Part shown: one piece after another, positions 1-10,356 of the stretch | How positions within the stretch are numbered: position 1 is the stretch's first letter | Layout of the letters: the number at the start of each line of letters is the position of its first letter | NCBI RefSeq assembly: GCF_011386835.1 | Contig: NC_088794.1 | Coordinates: 66,170,506-66,234,505, forward strand | Direction of reading: 5' to 3' | Source of the DNA: Chrysemys picta bellii | Taxonomy: Eukaryota > Chordata > Testudines > Emydidae | DNA length: 64,000 nt | Program-made: the position numbers and the translations under genes | Notes under the pieces: generated by a model | Seen by the model: the letters and a program-made list of their open reading frames with translations, nothing else | The model's database searches: none | Told to the model about the DNA's origin: nothing

Positions 1-165
1 ATGGAGGAAATAATTTGAGCCTGAAAGACTGTCAAATTAGAATTACCACTACTGAGTGCTGAGGATAATTGGGAAATTGAGGAATACAGAAATCTCTCTC
101 CTGTGTGATTTTTCTCTAACTCTTGCTCTCTTGGCTAATTTTTATTCCCAGCCTGTACCCTCTCA
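1..165. other. AT-rich flank, no gene seen
   Basis: Short AT-rich sequence left of the first Harbinger element. I see no open frame, repeat end or RNA gene in it. Confidence 0.5.
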
Positions 166-555
166 GGCCATGTCTACACTACAAAGTTATGTTGACTTTA
201 TGTAAGTCGACATCGAGCCTCTGATTCAAGCAAGTTGATCTCGCATGTCCACACTATGCTCATTGTGTCTGCGGAGCACATCCTCACTAGCAGGGTTTGC
301 ATCGATGCATGGAGTGCTGCACTGTGGGTAGCTATACCACAGTGCACATAGCCGAGTGGAATGTTGAGTTGGGCTTGCAATGCCTTGTGGGACCAAAACA
401 TTTGCACGGGTGGTTATATGAACATGGCGTTAGCCTCCTATGATGCACTTACCTCCCTCGCTCCCTCCCTGAAATCAGCGGCAAATGAACCAACCCTTTT
501 TCATGTCTTTTTGATAAGCATGGGCTATCCGAGCGGATGCCATAGCACGGCAAGC

Positions 556-1716
556 ATGGACCCCGCTCAACTGTACACTGTTGTTGTGAGCATTACAAAC
601 ACCTCATGCCTTATCCTACAGTATATTACACAGCTGATACAGGAGTCGTTGCGCGGAACAATGTGATGCCACACAAGCAGCCCTGCTGGAAGACATAGAG
701 AGAAGCGATTCACAGTTGCTAGCGGCAATGGTGCATCACCTTGACATGGTGGAGTGCCACTTCTGGACCAAAGCATTGACGGGTGGGACAACATAGCTAT
801 GTAGCTGTGGGATGACGAGCAGTGGCTGCAGAACTTTCAAATGCATAAGGCTGCTTTCCAGGAACTGTGTGAAGAGCTTTCCCCAGCCCTGATGCGCAGC
901 AATACTAAAATGAGAGCTGCTCTGACAGTGGAGAAGCGAGTGGTGATAGCTGTGTGGAAGCTTGCAATGCCAGACTGCTACCGGTCAGTGGGGAATCAAT
1001 TTGGAATGGGTAAATCTACCATGTGATCTGTTGTGATCCAAGTTTGCATGGCCATTAACAGACTTCTGCTCAGAAGGGTAGGGACTCTGGGCAACATGCA
1101 GGATATAGTGGATGATTTTGCCACAATGGGGTTCCCTAACTGCAGTGGGGCGACACATGGAACTCACATCCCTATCTTGGCACCAGACCACCTTGCCAAA
1201 GAGTACATAAACTGAAAGGGGTACTTCTCAATGGTATTGCAAGCACTGGTGGATCACAGGGGCTATTTCGCTGACATCTATGTGGGATGGTCAGGAAAGG
1301 TGCATGACATGCTCATCTTCAGGAACTCGGGTCTGTTCAGAAAACTGCAAGCAGGGAATTTCCTTCCAGACTGCAAAATAACCGTTGGTGATGTTGAAAT
1401 GTGAATCATGACCCTGGGAAACCCAGCCTACCTCTTGCTTCCATGGCTCATGAAGCTGTACACCGGCAGCCTGGACAGCAGGAAGGACCAGTTCAACCAT
1501 AGGCTGAGCACGTGCAGAATGGTGGTGGAATCTGTCTTTGTATGTTTAAAAGATCATTGGCACTGTTTGCTTACTAGGTTAGACCTCAGTGAAAGCAATA
1601 TCCCCATTGTTATTGCTGCCTGCTGTGTGCTCCATATCTGTGAAACAAAGGGAGAAAAGTTTCTGAGGCAGATCTCCTGGCAGCCAATTTTGAGCAGCCA
1701 GACAGCAGGGCAATAA
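556..1716 (+). pseudogene. Harbinger DDE transposase (HARBI1-like nuclease), pseudogene
   Basis: A single reading frame runs from an ATG at 556 to a TAA at 1714 and is broken by six in-frame stops (at 664, 742, 802, 1024, 1213 and 1402). I see no frameshift in the conserved part. Recognisable family blocks in order are: WDDEQWLQNF; KMRAALTVEKRVVIAVWKLA; YRSVGNQFGMGKST; GFPNCSGATHGTHIPI; KGYFSMVLQALVDHRG; VGWSGKVHDMLIFRNS; LGNPAYLLLPWLMKLYTG; MVVESVFVCLK; and IVIAACCVLHICE. In this family the catalytic Asp lies in the GAIDGTHI block and the second Asp in the LGDPAY block. Here the first is His (GATHGTHI) and the second is Asn (GNPAY); the Glu of MVVES is kept. Both changes inactivate the DDE centre independently of the stops. 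Function in life: cut-and-paste transposition in the nucleus together with the SANT partner gene at 2576-3086. Confidence 0.9.
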
Positions 1717-2575
1717 GAAGAGCACATTGAGGGGCTCTGTGTCTCTGTGAGGCTTGGAAAACCAGTTTCATCAGTGACCCACAGTAATGTGACACTTATG
1801 TGTGTGTTGTTCCTTACCAAACTGTCCCCTCCATTGCATTTTCTCCCCTGTAAACTCCACCCCCACCAATCACTGGGTGTTGAACGAGTAAAGAGTAAAG
1901 AGCCTTTTCTCCTCAATCCATTAAGTTTTATTATGCACACAAATACACAGAGAGAGCAAAGAAAAGTAAGATAACCTGGGGCAAAAGGGCTGATAACACT
2001 GTGTGGGGGAGGGGGAGGAAAAAGGAAAGCTTTCTTAAAGATGCACTGCCATAGCAATCAAAAGTATGGGAATAGGCGCCTTCTGGTCCTTGTACCCTCC
2101 CCTGGTGTTGAGTGTAAGAGATACCGAATGCCCCCCCGACCTCCCCGCCTCATAGGACATTTATGGAAGGAGGATGTAGAACTGGGCGATGATGGCGGCA
2201 GGTTCAGCATAGGCTGCAGAGGGAGTCTGGGTACAGACCTGGTCCTTATGCTGCAATACTGTGTGCCGCAATTATACCAGCAGAGGCAATACTGGAGTGG
2301 CGTGGGAAAGTGTCCTACCGTGGTGGACAAAATAAGGCAGCCCTTCCCAGAAACCTTTTGCAAAGGATTCCAGAGTACCTCCGTGAAAGCTTCCTAGAGC
2401 TCTCCATGGAGGATTCCCAGGCCATCCCCATGCACATAAACAGTTTTTTATGGAGAGCACCCTCTGCATAGCTGCAGTGGCCACCAATACTCACTACACC
2501 TACTTTTTTGTTCAGATTAAACATAAAAAATAATAGCATGTAACCCCAACAGTTTAATTGGAAATGTGTACTCAC

Positions 2576-3086
2576 CAGGTGTGCCTTCCCCGGCATCATG
2601 CTCCGCCGCCAATTGGTCCTGTGAGGGGATGGGCTCCAGGGTTAAAAACAGTTTTTGGCTGTCTGGGAGAATGGATCCTCCGCTTCCCTTCCTCACATTC
2701 TCCTCCTCTTCCTTGTTAACAATGTCCTCCTCGTTGTTGCTGGAGGTCGCCGAGGGCTCCTGGGAGGTATTCATGGAGCGTTTTGGGGTAATGGTGGGGT
2801 CGCCGCCAAGAATTGTATGCAGCACCTCATAAAAGTGGCATGTCTGTGGGGCAGATCCAAAATGACTGTTCGCCTCCCTTGTCTTCTGGTACGCTTGCCG
2901 AAGCTCCTTTATTTTCACGCATGTAGCCTTTCTCTCCCATGCCCTGGCAAACTTGGCATAGATGTCAGCATTTCTTCTGCTGGATTGGAGATCTGCCTGC
3001 ACAGACTCTTCTCCCCACCACCTCCATGCTGGAGCGCGTGTGGGGCCTCGAGTCTCCAGGATCAGCTGTGCTGGTGAGCTCGCCAC
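2576..3086 (-). CDS. Harbinger-encoded Myb/SANT-like DNA-binding protein, first exon, open
   Basis: The minus-strand frame starts at an ATG at 3084-3086 and is open for 189 codons to 2517. It shows a Myb/SANT-like domain: RAPAW near the start, WGEESVQADLQSSRRNADIY, CVKIKELRQAYQKTREAN and TCHFYEVLHTILGGDPT. An acidic linker (NNEEDIVNKEEEENV) and ILPDSQKLFLTLEPIPSQD follow. Compared with the family layout, about ten residues between the first Trp (RAPAW) and WGEESV are missing, which removes part of helix 1 of the SANT fold. A shorter gap follows ARAWERK. A perfect splice donor (GTGAGT on the minus strand) directly follows base 2576, so translation beyond it is probably intron and the protein would continue in a downstream exon that I could not place securely. 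The gene is divergent to the transposase and sits next to the right terminal repeat, as in other Harbingers. It is better preserved than the transposase. Confidence 0.8.
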
Positions 3087-3452
3087 ACTGATTAAACAGG
3101 AAATGAATATTCAAAAGCTCCTGGGGCTTTTACAGGGGAGCAGCTGTTTCCTGTATACCTGGCTGACGTGCAGTGGAGTTGAAAGTGCTTTCCAGAGCAG
3201 TCACAACAGACCACTGTGGTACACCTCCAGGAGGCCAATTCATTCGAATTACACAATGCAGTGTCTACACTATCCCCATGTTGACCTGTGGGTGTTGAAT
3301 CAAGCACTATGCCTCTCGTGGAGGTGGAGTACAGAAGTCGACTTTACAGGCACTTGGGTCGGTGGAAGGCAACTCAGTAGTGTAGACACCTGCATTATTA
3401 GATTGACTTAATGCGGCTTATGTCGACCTAAGTTTGTAGTGTAGACCAGGCC

Positions 3453-4283
3453 ATACTCTCCTCACCGCCATTGTCCTTCATTCCCCTTTTCTACTGAAGT
3501 CAGTGCTTTCACTTTCTAAATGATGTCTTAAGAATCAAGCCCTCTAGTATGCCTTCTTCCTCCACTGATTGACAGTCATGTGGCAAGCTGTGCAAACAGC
3601 TCAGCAAGTCTTGGTAGGGTCAGTGTATGAAACAGTTGCATGGCTGAAATGGATTTTTATTTGCTGTTATTTCTGATGGCATCAATGGATGCCTGAGGAG
3701 ACTAGCTCTGCCTAGTATTTCATGTTCATGCTGGTATTAATATGACAGCTTTTCACTTTGGGGTGACTTTAGCAGTAGATTTTATTAACCTTTTTATTTC
3801 TGGCTTTAGGGAGTTTTTCTTTTTTTAATAAATACACTATTCCATCATCACAGAACCGTATGAATAGCCAAACTGCTGGTTGTTCTACTCTCAAGGCCAA
3901 TTTTTTTTAAAGGGGCCTCAATTCAGCCTCTCATTTTCCACCCACAGTAATTTACAGCCACCATCAATTACAAACATAAATCATAAGACTTGCAGGCCAA
4001 CTACTCAGCTGATGTAAATTGCCATAGCTCCATTACCTTCATCTTCTATGTCAGTTTACTCCAGCTGAGGATCTAGCCTTAGAGATCTACTTGATTTGTG
4101 AGTACAATAAGGTAGGCACTTATGTTAAATTCCTAGCCCCATTGAAGTCAATTTGAGTTTGCCATTGATTTCACTGTGGCCATGATTTCACCTCTAAATT
4201 CTACTATTTGTGTTGAAATTTTACACCTGCAATTGAATATGGATGAAAAATTAGTGGCTGTTTTTCAAATAGTGATCCTTAGT
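3453..4283. other. AT-rich intergenic DNA, no gene seen
   Basis: No coding signal. A short stretch near 4006-4085 (CAGCTGATGTAAATT to CAGCTGAGGATCT) resembles one of the small foldback repeats found elsewhere in the window. Confidence 0.4.
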
Positions 4284-4431
4284 CAGAGCCGACACTAGGC
4301 ATAACCAGACTAAGCAATTGCTTAGGGCTCCGAGCAGCTCAAGGGAGCTCCCTATTCACTTATTATTATTTGTTGTGTGTGTGGGGCCAAATATTTCTGT
4401 TTAGGGCCCCAATGGGCTAGCACTGCCTCTG
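4284..4431. mobile_element. Short hAT-like non-autonomous element
   Basis: The 148-bp element has imperfect inverted ends (CAGAGCCGACACTAG on the left, CAGAGGCAGTGCTAG as the reverse complement of the right). It is flanked by a degenerate 8-bp direct repeat (TCCTTAGT at 4276-4283, CCCCTAGT at 4432-4439; 6 of 8 match). Ends starting with CAG and an 8-bp target duplication are typical of hAT transposons. It has no coding capacity. Confidence 0.6.
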
Positions 4432-4545
4432 CCCCTAGTATTATGAACTCTTCTAAGGTGGGCTTCCATTTTAGTTGATTCCCCTTAACTTGAATTGTCC
4501 CAAAATTCAATAAGTCAAATGTTCTTTTAATGAATTACGACTTAG

Positions 4546-4640
4546 GCCCTGATCCTGCAAACATGCACATGCTTAATTTTAAGCATATGAAAAATCCCAT
4601 TAACTTCAATGAGATTCATCATGTGAGTAAAGTTAATCAT
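4546..4640. repeat. Foldback repeat of the GATCCTGCAAACA type
   Basis: Imperfect palindrome: the left arm CATGCTTAATTTTAAGCATA and the right arm GAGTAAAGTTAATCATGTG are inverted relatives around a core CCCATTAACTTCAATGAGA. It matches a dispersed foldback repeat type that I recognise from sauropsid DNA. It is non-coding. Confidence 0.5.
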
Positions 4641-4819
4641 GTGTAAGATTTTACAGAATTGATGCCTTACTTGGATTGGAATAACCACAGAAAGTCTTTA
4701 AATGAAAAAAAAAATGGCTTGGTGGTGGTTTTGCAAAATGTTTTAGATAATTGTTCTGGTTTAATTTCTAGTGGATTGCTGGTTTTGATTCATCAGTTTG
4801 GTTACATGGTTAGCATTTT

Positions 4820-4962
4820 TTTAAAAGATTTCTCTGAACATTTTCATTTTTGCTGAAAAATGAAGAATGGATCATTTTGAAAAAAAGGAATGAAAAATGC
4901 TTTCAAATTTGCCATTTTATTGTGAAATGATTTTTCTCACTTTCAACCAGCCCTACTCCCCA
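4820..4962. repeat. Fragment of an AT-rich MITE ending CAACCAGCCCTAC
   Basis: A run of AAAATG/CATTTT-rich inverted segments ends in TTTCAACCAGCCCTACTCC. The end resembles the terminus of the element at 15848-16235 in opposite orientation. The left border is not clear. Confidence 0.45.
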
Positions 4963-5024
4963 TTCATTTAAAACTCATTTGTATAAATTTTCCACATCTG
5001 AAAGGTGCTGTCTCTGCAGCTGTT

Positions 5025-5150
5025 TTTTATTTATTATTTGTATTTCCATTGGGCCTAGGAGCCCTAGTCATGAACTTGGACCCTATTGTGCTGGGTGATG
5101 TAAAAACACAGAACAAAAAAAAATGTTCCCTGCCCTAAAGAATTTACAAT
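5025..5150 (+). repeat. Old dispersed repeat (TATTGTGCTGGGTG type)
   Basis: The stretch GGGCCTAGGAGCCCTAGTCA ... ACCCTATTGTGCTGGGTGAT ... AACACAGAACA ... TTCCCTGCCCTAAAGAATTT matches a very common old sauropsid repeat that I recognise by eye. I cannot assign its class. It is followed by a short TA/CA run near 5256-5275. Confidence 0.45.
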
Positions 5151-6689
5151 TTAAGGTTCATGTATTCTAATAAGCTGCCAATGTGTGTGTGTGAATTTTA
5201 GAGTGGTCCAAAATTGGGATTATAATAGAAATTTGGATGTAACCTGAACTATGGATATATATACACACACACACATCCCTATTTGAAAAAAAAAACACTT
5301 GTCTCTGTAAATGAAATACAGTGAGATAACAAACTCAGTTTTAGAAAGCCAAATGGCAATTTTAAATATATCTCAAACATTTCAACATGAAATAGATATA
5401 TGCTTAATGGTTGTTGTTACTTAGGCTTCATTTATATTTTTCAGTGCTTTGAAAACTACAGTAGAAGCCATTATAAAGTCAACATTTGCCTATTATTGCA
5501 ATACAATTGGCTAAGCAATCTCCTCTTATAAGTACAGTTGAAAAGTGGTCATCTCGACTTTTATAGCAGCAAACACTGTGACTTTTAGATCAATAACTTC
5601 TTCCAGTGGGAGAGTTTTACATGTACTTTCAGTTTGGCAACTGCTCTGTGTTTGCTGGAAGACACCTTACAAGTATAAATAAGTATAATGTAGAAAGAAT
5701 AAATAAATAAATAAATATAATGTAGAAAGAAAATCCTTTCAGGATTGAGGTATGGGTCCCCTTTTCTAGAGGACTGTCTCTTTGCTTTTATTGCTCTGCA
5801 ACTCTACTAGTACACTGATCTCAAATGGAAACACTTGTTTTTCTTTCTCCCTAGTCCTTAAAGAATTTGCCATTGCTGTTGGCACAGCATACGTTGTTAC
5901 TGTGCACAGCATAGTTGGCATACGTACAGTATTTATATTAATAAATTCACCCACTAAATAAATATATTGCTTGATTTCTTTCTATAGAGAATGTTATTTG
6001 TGATACAATCAGGGTATTATTTGACTTCTCATGCAAAACAGAACCTTGCATTTTTGCAGGAATGTATTTGGGGCAAAAAGATGTTTGTATAATGGCTAAT
6101 TCATGGAGTCTATTAATAGACCCATTCATTGTTTTTTCCCCCTGAAAATATAGCTCAATGTTTGTTGATAAAGGAGCTTGATTTCCCACAGATGGTGGAG
6201 CTGAAACTACCCAAGAGCAGCTGAGAAATTACACAAATGTAGGTCTGCTTTATTTTAGGGAAAAAAGTACATGAAACATATGCTGAATATTTGTCTATTG
6301 CCTCAAATCATGCTTTGTTGGCCTTATAGTAGGAATGTTAAAAATAGGAATATTGAATTCAATTAAGGAGAGAAAGGATTTCTTCATTATGAGCTGCTCA
6401 GGTCTTTGAATAATTGGACTGAAAAAAAAAGACCTAAAAATAGAAACTTCTTGCTTGACTTAAATTAAATGTATATGAACAGATAATTGAAATAAAAGCA
6501 GTGCCAAAATATACACAAAATAAATTCTGCTATAGACAAATCACTTGATTCTACTCCTACTTAACCCATTGGCATTTTTGCCACTGATCCCTATTACAGC
6601 AGAAATAGGCCATATCATTTAAACAATTGTAAGAAACATCTATTGAAACTGATGGTGCATCGTTTGCCCTTGTCAAATGCAAACGTAGG
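5151..6689. other. AT-rich single-copy-looking DNA, no gene seen
   Basis: No open frame with protein-like composition. It contains a short (TAAA)n tract near 5699-5718 (AATAAATAAATAAATAAAT). No repeat ends were recognised. Confidence 0.4.
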
Positions 6690-6872
6690 CCAAGAGCTTT
6701 AAAAGTAACTAGTGATACTTGGTGCCTACATTTTTGGGTGCCCCAATTAAGACACCTTAAAGGAGTACGGATTCTTAGCACTGTCTAAAAATTGGGCCCC
6801 TTTACAATGTCTTAATTTGAGCATCCAAAATCGAGGTTTCAAATATCATTAGTCACTCTTAGCAACCTTGGC
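6690..6872. mobile_element. Foldback (MITE-like) element
   Basis: The two halves are inverted copies. The left arm has GTAACTAGTGATACTTGGTG then CCCCAATTAAGACA; the reverse complement of the right arm has GTGACTAATGATATTTGAAA then CTCAAATTAAGACA. There is no coding capacity. Borders are approximate and no target duplication was identified. Confidence 0.55.
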
Positions 6873-8404
6873 CATAGAGATTGTTATTGAAGAGTTGGAT
6901 ATAAGGCTGTAAATTTAAAGCACAAATACAATAAAATTCAGAGCAAAGGGTAAAACTCCAGAAAGACTGACACTGTTGGTAGAAAGTAGGGAATGGAAGA
7001 GTAGCAAAAGCTGCAATATGAATCCAGAAATGTAGTTGTGCTATCCTTGGCTCTGTCAGATTCTCTGAACTACTTAAACTGAATTCACTGGAGTTTGAAT
7101 TTCCCTTCTTTTATTAATATATTTTTCAAGAAAAAAATATGGTGCTTCCCAGTCTGCTTCAGAGGAATCCTCCTCTAGCCAAACCCGTGTCTTCCAGAGT
7201 CCCTTTACACCGCTCCTGCCCTTTTGTCCAGCAGAAAGGCACTGCCGGAGAGTTGGGGTGGGGGAAAGAGGATCTCACCCCTAGGGGATTAAAACTAATT
7301 TACATTTAATCATTAATGGTGGATCTTTCTTTCTTTGCATTTCGGTGTGTTGGAAAATGAAAAAAAGAAATCTGCTTCACTTTTCCTTTAGCTACTTTTA
7401 CTTACTAGTTCTGGTCTTTAACAGGTTGCAGGGTTTATGTTGCAAACACTTAAGGAAATGTTTAAGTACAAACAAAATAGTCTCTGCTGGAACTAAAACA
7501 TAAAAATAAAATAAATTAAAGACATTTCTATTTATCTTAGCTTTTGTAATACCTTGTTTTTAAAAAGAAAACTTAAACTTTGTTCCTAAATAGATCTGAC
7601 ACAATCCCTTTAAACAAGATTTTGCTTAGAACAATATACAAATCAGAAATACAATATACAAATAGAAAAGGAAATTAGGATGGAAATTATTACATTACAG
7701 TACCCGTCCCTTGTTTTAATCATAACAAATACTGCTGGTTTTGAAAAAAAACTGATACTGTTCAACTTTAGCACTTCCTGGTAGAATGACATGAATTATG
7801 CACAGGACAGTGGAAGCAGTGAGGAGAAATTAATGCACACTGTGGTTCAGTTCAGTGATAAATGCTGGATGTCTCACTTTCAGTATTAAGGGAGGACCAG
7901 GAAGATTGCATTCTTAAGGTTGTAATAAAAATGCTTCCAATAGTGTGTCATATTTCCCCTTTCCCCCCCCCACCATAGTAATTTTCACAAGAACAGATTC
8001 CAGAGAGTGTATTTCTGTTCTTTGTCAGGATAATTTAGGATTGTTAACACTATTTCTCTTAGTCGGCGGCTCCAGACACTGCAATTTTTCTCTCAGGTTC
8101 GTGAGTACTAAATGTCACCAAATTTAATTTAAAATGATGGAGCGCATCACCATTCATTTACAAATGAGAACATCAATAAATACAGGGAAAAATAACTCAG
8201 AGAAATAGATGGCGTAATCATCCATGTGCCATTCCTAGCCTGTTCCCTTCAGGCTGTCCATGTGCTTTTCTGCTATATCAGTCAATCAAATGAGAGTACA
8301 GTATTGAAACCAAGTCAAAAAATAGTTTCACAGGGTACTAAGTGATTCAATTGTATATTAGGAAACACAATTTTTATGGCACACTTCAGATTTTACAAGT
8401 CTAG
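6873..8404. other. AT-rich DNA, no gene seen
   Basis: No protein-like frame, RNA gene or repeat end recognised. There is a C-rich tract near 7963-7971. Confidence 0.4.
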
Positions 8405-8693
8405 AGTGGGTCAGAACCTCAGCTGGTGCCAATAGAGCTGTGGTGATTTACAGCTGCTAAGCAGTTGGCCATTATCAAAATATACGCCTGCGATTGACTT
8501 GTGACAGCCCGAAGGTGAAGGTCATAATAACTCAGACCTCCCACATAATAGTGTATTGTGCTATGTATAGTTCCTCAAGCCTCAATTCTTCCCCCTCAAC
8601 CTTATCCCTCCTTGCAGGACATAAGTTACTTCCACTAAAGTGAATGACAGTCACACTTATCATGTGATTGGAGAACAGAGGGTCACAGATTTT

Positions 8694-8801
8694 GGATCAG
8701 AATCTGGTCTCATTTATACCAATGGAAATCCAAAGTAACTCCCCTTAGGTAAATAGTTACTCTGGATTTGCCTTGGTGTGAGTGCCTTCAGGATCAGGCC
8801 C
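8694..8801. repeat. Foldback repeat of the GATCAGAATCTGGTCT type
   Basis: Imperfect palindrome of about 105 bp: it starts GGATCAGAATCTGGTCTCAT and ends TGCCTTCAGGATCAGGCCC, with internal inverted arms AAAGTAACTCCCC and AGTTACTCTGG. A similar unit lies at 14282-14382 and 56614-56712. Confidence 0.5.
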
Positions 8802-9019
8802 TTTAACTTCAAGCCATATAAGATGAGGTAAGCAACTTATAGTTATCTTGTGACTAATCAAAAGTCATACTTTTTAGTACTATATTACAGATTCATAGGC
8901 AACAGCCTGCTACAGTGGATCTTTCCAACAACAATATTGTGTTATTGGCCTTTTCCAATAACACAATATTGCTCAGCATAATGCTCAGATATGGTGCATT
9001 GACTTTGAAAGGCAAGTGG

Positions 9020-9165
9020 ATGAATCTTGCCATATAAGTGACCAGGATTCTATCCCAGCTCTGCAAAAAGTGACCTTGTGCAATTTCTCAGTGACCTACT
9101 CTGTAAAAGGGGGATTAATACATTTGCTAGTGTGAAGCCTTGCTCAATAATAAGAGCTGCGAAGG
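9020..9165 (+). repeat. MIR-like SINE relic
   Basis: It reads like the central and 3' parts of a MIR: ATTCTATCCCAGCTCTGC, GTGACCTTGTGCAATTTCTC, then CTCTGTAAAAGGGGGATTAA. Degenerate, with no 5' or 3' border. Confidence 0.5.
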
Positions 9166-10014
9166 TCACAGAATTAGCACTAGTCAGTGGAATAGCTGAG
9201 ACTGAACTCATGATTTCCTCCTGACTCCCAACCCAGTGCACCTTCCCCTAGGCAAAAAAGGTTGGTGTAGGGGGAAATGGCTATTACATCCCCTTGTCTG
9301 GGGTCCTAGCTTGGTGCCTACTGCTAGGATGCTCATTGGGAACTTGGTAGCATGTTCTGGTTGGTTGGCATGTAGGGAATCTGTTGGGTTGGAGCATGTT
9401 TTGTGATGTTGACATGTTGAGAGTTCAGTGGAGCATAATCAGTTCAGCTGGAATGTTTGGAGATTTTACTAGCAAGCACTACTGAGCATGTGTAAATGAC
9501 AATTTTCAAAGGCTTAAAACTTAGCCAAATGTTGGTGGAGATTCATGGAGACGGCAAAAGGCACATTTGTGACTTCAACACTCTCCACTTGCCAAATTTC
9601 TCTCCAAAGAGAACTTCAAAGGACTGAATAGAATATTGGTATTAGCCAGTTTTTTACTAGCACCGTTCTTGAAAAAGGCTTAACTATTTCCACTGCAACT
9701 TTTTAATAAAATCAGCCAGAAGGCAAACAAGTGTGGGGAATGTCAGCTCAAATGGTTAAAACTTGGCAAAATGATAAGCAACTAAAATCAGGGCATGTAA
9801 TGGAAAGTGTCAGGCAACCTTTACTATAGGCATCATTATGAGCTCCATCTATAATGTTGTCCATTCTTTTTGTAAGCATTTTTGGATAGGGACAGTGTCT
9901 TCTTGGCTGTCTATAGAGCACCTTGCACTACATGGGTGCTACGTAAACTAAGGGCTACAGGGTGGGATGATGTGCTGCACAACGGTGTGATTTCTAAAAC
10001 ATAGTAACTTACTA

Positions 10015-10154
10015 TATGTTCCATTCTATGCATCCGATGAAGTGGGCTGTAGCCCACGAAAGCTTATGCTCAAATAAATTTGTTAGTCTCTAAGGTGCCA
10101 CAAGTACTCCTGTTCTTTTTGCGGATACAGACTAACATGGCTGCTACTCGGAAA
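10015..10154 (+). mobile_element. Short retroelement fragment with hammerhead-like motif (Penelope-like?)
   Basis: A 140-bp insert flanked by ACTA on both sides (10011-10014 and 10155-10158), a likely target duplication. It contains GATGA (10036-10040), a perfect 7-bp stem GTGGGCT/AGCCCAC (10042-10057) and GAAA (10058-10061). It continues GCTTATGCTCAAATAAATTT, then GGTGCCACAAGTACTCC and ends CGGATACAGACTAACATGGC then TGCTACTCGGAAAA. GATGA, a hairpin and GAAA in that order match the core of a hammerhead ribozyme, a known component of Penelope-like elements. I recognise this unit as a very common reptile repeat, but its class name is uncertain. In this copy the core has CCGATGA where hammerheads have CUGAUGA. 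Confidence 0.6.
10034..10074 (+). ncRNA. Degenerate hammerhead-ribozyme-like fold
   Basis: Core CCGATGA (10034-10040), stem II of 7 perfect base pairs with a 2-nt loop (10042-10057), GAAA (10058-10061), a possible 2-bp stem III GC-TTAT-GC (10062-10069), then TC as the expected cleavage site. A clear stem I is not visible and the core U-to-C change should impair cleavage, so I regard it as a fossil. It lies within the 140-bp insert at 10015-10154. Confidence 0.4.
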
Positions 10155-10356
10155 ACTAATGTGTTGTACATTATTTGGTTCATGTAGACCATGCTGGTGC
10201 CCACTAAAGGTTCCCTAGAGCACTTTAATATAATGCTCTTACTACTTTAAAGCACCAGCAGAGTCTACAAGAACCAATTAATGTGCAACATGTAAGTGTG
10301 GTTTAGAAATCACACCTCCATAGTGTGCATTGCCGCATGGTATAGACAAGCCCAAA

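Larger units (their letters stand above)
166..3452 (+). mobile_element. PIF/Harbinger DNA transposon, near full length, inactive
   Basis: The ends are inverted copies of each other. The left end reads GGCCATGTCTACACTACAAA and the reverse complement of the right end reads GGCCTGGTCTACACTACAAA; similarity continues for about 30 bp. Inside, a DDE transposase relic lies on the plus strand (556-1716) and a Myb/SANT-like gene on the minus strand (2576-3086). This two-gene layout is the hallmark of autonomous PIF/Harbinger elements: the SANT protein assists nuclear import and DNA binding of the transposase. The usual 3-bp target duplication is not visible at these ends (TCA on the left, ATA on the right). 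The outermost bases also form a perfect 8-bp direct repeat, CAGGCCAT, at 164-171 and 3447-3454, so the exact borders are uncertain. The transposase is dead, so the element can no longer move by itself. Confidence 0.9.
9952..10353. mobile_element. Harbinger-type foldback MITE, split by a 140-bp insert
   Basis: The left arm (9952 to about 10014, continuing at 10159) and the reverse complement of the right arm match: GGTGTGATTTCTAAAACA against GGTGTGATTTCTAAACCA, and GTACATTATTTGGTTC against GCACATTAATTGGTTC. The right end, reversed, begins GGGCTTGTCTATACC, a Harbinger-like end; the left end GGGCTACAGG is eroded. Flanks are TAA on the left and AAA on the right, consistent with a worn 3-bp TAA target site. 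The 140-bp insert at 10015-10154 breaks the left arm. Confidence 0.7.

Noticed and set aside
1554..2057. 167-codon minus-strand open frame
   Set aside because: It overlaps the Harbinger transposase relic in antisense, has no domain, and reads as a by-product of that sequence.
2041..2397. 118-codon plus-strand frame inside Harbinger element 1
   Set aside because: Lies downstream of the transposase and antisense to the untranslated side of the SANT gene; no family motif and basic, low-complexity composition.
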